Below are positions 61,166-64,000 of a DNA stretch of 64,000 bases, one piece after another (the stretch's first letter is position 1; the number at the start of each line of letters is the position of its first letter). The DNA comes from an uncultured Muribaculaceae bacterium. GTDB lineage: Bacteria; Bacteroidota; Bacteroidia; Bacteroidales; Muribaculaceae. Both the position numbers and the translations under genes were made by a program. A model generated the notes under the pieces. The model saw only the letters and a list, made by a program, of their open reading frames with translations, did not search any database and was not told the origin of the DNA. The DNA lies in the NCBI GenBank assembly GCA_910586565.1, contig CAJUIT010000013.1:1-64000 (forward strand), written 5' to 3'.

Positions 61166-61426
61166 ATGGGCTTTTGGAGTTTTATGCGTGATATGATTGT
61201 GCTTGACTGGCTGTTCGGGGGGCGCAAGAAAGAATCTTTTTGGGAGCGAAGCCAAAGGGAGAGCGGGCGGCGTGGCGATAATTCGTGCGACGGCCGGAGC
61301 AGTGGCGGCTACGATTATAACGGGTGTCACGACTATGGGCGGCGTGATTTTGACGACTACCACGATTACGGCCAATCGGACTTTGACGATGACATGGATT
61401 CGGGGATGATTGACGACGATTTCTGA
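61166..61426 (+). CDS. Small Asp/Gly/Tyr-rich protein
   Basis: This 86-residue protein starts with a short hydrophobic segment, FWSFMRDMIVLDWLFGG, and ends in low-complexity repeats of Tyr/His/Asp/Gly (residues 45-86). I do not recognise a family. It starts 23 bases after the RhuM stop. The acidic tail could mimic DNA, as some anti-restriction proteins do, but that is speculation. Confidence 0.5.
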   Translation: MGFWSFMRDMIVLDWLFGGRKKESFWERSQRESGRRGDNSCDGRSSGGYDYNGCHDYGRRDFDDYHDYGQSDFDDDMDSGMIDDDF

Positions 61427-61480
61427 CAAGTTGGCAACGCTGCGACCTGCCCCCCCTCGCTGCGCCGTACTTTGAATTAT

Positions 61481-61496
61481 TGGCATTGTTTTTGCT
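61481..61496 (+). promoter_or_regulatory. Predicted sigma-54 promoter of the AbiH gene
   Basis: TGGCATTGTTTTTGCT matches the sigma-54 consensus TGGCAC-N5-TTGCW except for one base, with the GG and GC pairs at the right distance. The ATG is 38 bases after it. No TAnnTTTG box is present in this gap. Confidence 0.6.
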
Positions 61497-61534
61497 TCGT
61501 GTTATAGCCTTGCAGAAAAAAGAAATTCCAAGTT

Positions 61535-62542
61535 ATGCGAACGGTTTACATGATAGGCAACGGATTCGACATAAATCTCGGCCTGCAAACAAAGTATCAC
61601 GATTTCTACAAATACAACCTCGGCCTTGACAAATCGGCCGACAGCCCCGCTGTGGCTGAAATGAAAAAGCATATACGTGAGTGTCTGGGCGGAGAAAATA
61701 ACTATTGGTCTGACCTCGAAGCCGCGATGGGGGCTTACACCTCCAATTTCGGCGATTATGCCACCCTCGAAGCGGCGTATGACGACCTCAACGATTCGCT
61801 CTACGCCTACATATCACAGGTTGAGGCAGCCCCGCTTCCCGCAGGGATTGATGTAAACCTGTTCAAACGAAATCTCCGGTCTCCCGAAAAATTTCTGACC
61901 CCTGCCGAGCGTGAGACGATTGAAAATGAAGTGTATAAATTCAACGTCGGAACACATTTTATCGACATTCTGAATTTCAACTACACCACAACGATTGAGA
62001 AGTTGCTGAAAATGCCTGCCGACACCATTGAAATCGGCCCGGCAACCTATCATTCATCCTATCCCACAAAGCTGTCGCCGATACTTCACATTCACGGTGA
62101 CACTTCGCAACCCATTCTCGGCATCAACGACTCATCGCAGATTGCCAACGAAAAGCTCCGTGACAACCTCGACGTGCTCGACTACCTGGTAAAGCCGCGC
62201 ATGAACAGCAATGCCGGCCACCTGATGGACCGACATGCGCGCGAGGCAATAATGAGTGCCAATATGATTTGTATTTACGGGCTGTCGCTCGGGAAAACCG
62301 ACGCGACGTGGTGGAAGCTCGTGGGCGAGCGGTTGCAGGCCGGAAGGAAAGTTGTCCTCTTTGTGCACGATAACTCCGGCGCCCCCGTGCAACCCCGCAA
62401 ATTGGGCTCCTACAAGCGCAAATGGGCCGAACGTTTCTTCACCGCCGCCTCCCTCCCCTTGGATAAGCTCACGCAACTATCCTCCAACCTCATCATCGCC
62501 CCCAACACCCCAATCTTCAACCTCCGCTCCCGCCCCTCCTGA
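61535..62542 (+). CDS. AbiH family abortive infection protein
   Basis: This 335-residue protein has the AbiH signature Y-M-I-G-N-G-F-D-I-N-L-G-L-Q-T-K-Y near residues 5-21, VGTHFIDILNFNYTTTIEK in the middle, and CIYGLSLGKTDATWW near residue 245. AbiH proteins stop phage growth in lactococci by an unknown route, probably at the cost of the host cell. Codon use here is GC-richer than in the operon upstream, so it may have been acquired separately. A good terminator follows. Confidence 0.9.
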   Translation: MRTVYMIGNGFDINLGLQTKYHDFYKYNLGLDKSADSPAVAEMKKHIRECLGGENNYWSDLEAAMGAYTSNFGDYATLEAAYDDLNDSLYAYISQVEAAPLPAGIDVNLFKRNLRSPEKFLTPAERETIENEVYKFNVGTHFIDILNFNYTTTIEKLLKMPADTIEIGPATYHSSYPTKLSPILHIHGDTSQPILGINDSSQIANEKLRDNLDVLDYLVKPRMNSNAGHLMDRHAREAIMSANMICIYGLSLGKTDATWWKLVGERLQAGRKVVLFVHDNSGAPVQPRKLGSYKRKWAERFFTAASLPLDKLTQLSSNLIIAPNTPIFNLRSRPS

Positions 62543-62628
62543 TTCATAAAAAAGCATTCCTATTCAGAAAGAGAACCGTCGTTCTCGAAGAATCGTTTGA
62601 CTGAGATTTGCTCCCGTCCCCCAACTGA

Positions 62629-62662
62629 CCGCAAGGAATTATTTCCTTGCGGCAATTTTTTT
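62629..62662 (+). terminator. Terminator of the AbiH gene
   Basis: CCGCAAGGAA pairs perfectly with TTCCTTGCGG around a 4-base loop and is followed by CAATTTTTTT. Confidence 0.92.
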
Positions 62663-62686
62663 AACAGCCAAATTTATAGCACATTA

Positions 62687-62717
62687 TTGTGATAGGAAAA
62701 ATAATTTTGTAATTTTG
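62687..62717 (+). promoter_or_regulatory. Promoter of the structured RNA
   Basis: TTG (62687-62689) and TAATTTTG (62710-62717) are spaced by 20 bases. A second TAATTTTG (62702-62709) lies directly before it. Transcription should start between about 62715 and 62725, at the first hairpin of the RNA. Confidence 0.7.
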
Positions 62718-63034
62718 CGGTCGCAGACCGCATCGCAGAGCCCGGTCGTGGGCGCTGTGGGCGGGTCAGCAGACATAATAGAAAGCGTTTACTTGACGCT
62801 CTTTCTTGACGCATAGAAATCTGGTAAATTTCAATCACTGTCAAGAATGAAGCAAACAGTAGATGCCTTGTGGATATGTATATTCCGTCCAATTCGGCGC
62901 GTGAGCGTTGGGTATGGGCGTATAGCATATTCTGCGTGAGGCTCTGCATCGTTTGCTCGTTCAACAGTGATGGGCAATACCAGAGCCTCTATGCGTGGGA
63001 CGAGCAAACAGTACGGCTCTCACGCTTTTTCTTT
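62717..63034 (+). ncRNA. Structured non-coding RNA with a pseudoknot (unnamed)
   Basis: The transcript begins with GCGGTC-GCA-GACCGC (62717-62731), then a GCCC/GGGC hairpin flanked by CAG/CTG (62733-62760), an AAGCGT/ACGCT hairpin (62783-62801), and ACTGT/ACAGT (62837-62860). At the 3' end GAGGCTCTG (62938-62946) pairs with CAGAGCCTC (62981-62989), while GTTTGCTCGT (62951-62960), inside that loop, pairs with ACGAGCAAAC (63000-63009) outside it. This is a classic pseudoknot. GCGTGAG (62934-62940 or 62899-62905) can also pair with CTCACGC (63019-63025), right before TTTTTCTTT, forming a terminator-like end. It has its own promoter. No known RNA class was recognised. Confidence 0.6.
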
Positions 63035-63090
63035 ATAAACCAATTATTAAGCGCCAATGAGGTGAGTCCTGCGGCAAACGAGTTAATGTC

Positions 63091-64000
63091 ATGACTCAAA
63101 ATGCCCAACAAACCATCCTTGAAAAGTGGTGGGGCTTTGCCTTTGCAATTGCGATTCTTGGAATTGTAGTTGTTACGGTATCATTGGCTGACAGTAAGGA
63201 ACTACCGACAACAATCATTGGAGCTGTTCTCGGTGTGGTAATGACGGTATTTGCCTCTTTCTTTCTGTTCAAAGGGCAATCAAGGCAGCAACTCGCATTT
63301 CTGGAGGAGCAGCACCGCATTGAGCACGACCAGGAATATGAAACTGAGGTGTTCAAGCAGAAGCTGACCACATACAATCGATTTCTTGATGCTCTATGCG
63401 AATATGTCAAGACGAAGTCTGAAATATCGCAGGCCGAATTGAAATTCCGCACTACAGCGCTTGCCATGCATGGCGATGCACAACAACAGACTTCCTTAAA
63501 CCAGGAAATATCAAAAATTATATCTATATATGATGACGAGATTCCTGACGACAAAAAGTTGATTGGGGCATTGTTCTCTATTGCCGAATTGTTTGGGGCG
63601 GAATTGTATCACGATAGAGAACTTATCAGAAATGCCGAGTATGAAACCTCTGTTGAGAATCTTGCTCGTATAATCGATGACAGTGCGTCAAGTTCGGCAT
63701 TAAGCGAAATCGAGGCAGAAGACAAGGATAGCGAACAGTCGGATGCTCAAGAAGTGGAAAATATTGAGACTTGGGAGCAAAAACTATCCGACCTGAAAAC
63801 AAATGGCTGGGATGCAGTGATCGACTCAATCAAGGATAGTATCACAATCAGTAATCCGGCATTACAACGGGTAATTTCTTTTTATAAGAAAGGTAGATTC
63901 CATATTGTGCAGGTTCAGGGTAAAAGCGGAGACACCGAGTTTTCGAAAGCACTCAAAGCGCAATACAAAGGTTCGAGACGCGAAAACATAAGGTGGCGCG
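63091..64000 (+). CDS. Two-helix membrane protein linked to the structured RNA (partial)
   Basis: The first 303 residues are seen; the gene runs off the window end. Two hydrophobic helices at residues 14-33 and 39-60 are followed by a charged, coiled-coil-like part (KGQSRQQLAFLEEQHRIEHDQEYETEVFKQKL) and then an acidic helical region, with a basic stretch at the window edge. A membrane anchor with a large cytosolic part fits a defence effector or sensor, but I do not recognise the family. It starts 57 bases after the end of the structured RNA. The RNA's terminator-like end suggests that the RNA is made separately as well as read through. Confidence 0.7.
   Translation, partial: MTQNAQQTILEKWWGFAFAIAILGIVVVTVSLADSKELPTTIIGAVLGVVMTVFASFFLFKGQSRQQLAFLEEQHRIEHDQEYETEVFKQKLTTYNRFLDALCEYVKTKSEISQAELKFRTTALAMHGDAQQQTSLNQEISKIISIYDDEIPDDKKLIGALFSIAELFGAELYHDRELIRNAEYETSVENLARIIDDSASSSALSEIEAEDKDSEQSDAQEVENIETWEQKLSDLKTNGWDAVIDSIKDSITISNPALQRVISFYKKGRFHIVQVQGKSGDTEFSKALKAQYKGSRRENIRWR

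Noticed and set aside
62674..62964. A minus-strand 96-codon frame across the structured RNA
   Set aside because: It is antisense to the promoter and RNA and has no promoter of its own. It is likely a mis-annotation type of frame that recurs wherever the RNA occurs.
62870..63094. A 74-codon frame starting with GTG that ends in an ATGA overlap with the membrane protein start
   Set aside because: It runs through the strongest RNA stems, so its sequence is better explained by RNA structure. Amino acid composition shows no domain. The stop/start overlap may be chance.

Overview
The window comes from a member of the Bacteroidales, most likely a gut Muribaculaceae-type genome (inference). Supporting signs are many promoters with the Bacteroidota -7 box TAnnTTTG and a TTTG/TTG -33 box about 19-21 bases upstream, weak Shine-Dalgarno sites, GldE, DUF3467, DUF4254, a NigD-like lipoprotein, a lipidated TamA-like protein beside TamB, and proteins with type IX secretion-like C-terminal tails. 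Two tRNA genes are present (Gln-TTG and Ala-GGC). There is no rRNA, CRISPR array, integrase or insertion sequence.

Positions 1-51000 are mostly GC-rich core chromosome with short convergent or divergent operons: POT transporter, SufE and an M28 lipoprotein; panB; a YfgM-like TPR protein; cytidine deaminase; gldE with a phosphopantetheinyl transferase; a secreted phosphatase/nuclease; DUF349; mscL and aroK; an alanine-dehydrogenase relative; RNase H; manC; lysS-gpsA-lolD-NigD; DUF3467-cysS-RecD-like helicase; an FprA flavoprotein; a BspA-type repeat protein; a YqeY protein; a large secreted putative carbohydrate-active protein; serS; an AspT-type transporter; a dicarboxylate symporter; TamL-TamB; DUF4254 with a glycosyltransferase 9; a secreted endonuclease I; and a diacylglycerol kinase. 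A small accessory patch (18061-19808) beside tRNA-Ala holds a HepT/MntA toxin-antitoxin pair and a DUF4160/DUF2442 pair. Intergenic regions carry several repeat types: a 127-base palindromic element in two copies, five REP-like 20-base palindromes, 7- and 9-base tandem repeats, and a 181-base element with perfect 20-base inverted ends in front of the DUF3467 gene.

From about 51.1 kb to the end the DNA becomes AT-richer and turns into a defence island. One promoter, with a 13-base palindrome over its -33 box, leads into a tightly packed operon: an unknown 142-aa protein, a 917-aa adenine-type DNA methyltransferase related to the MmeI group but without a visible nuclease motif, an AbiJ_NTD4-type protein, an AlbA_2/Schlafen-type ATPase, an SF2 helicase, and a T5orf172/GIY-YIG protein. 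Methyltransferase, translocase and nuclease as separate polypeptides suggest an uncommon multi-subunit restriction-like system. A decayed second copy of the helicase start lies just before the AlbA_2 gene and suggests that this gene was inserted later. RhuM, an Asp-rich small protein, and an AbiH protein with a good sigma-54 promoter match follow.

The most unusual object is at 62687-64000. It has its own promoter, then about 320 bases with strong hairpins, a pseudoknot made of perfect 9- and 10-base-pair stems, and a terminator-like end, followed 57 bases later by a gene for a two-helix membrane protein cut by the window edge. It looks like a discrete non-coding RNA paired with a membrane effector, and I could not match it to a named system.
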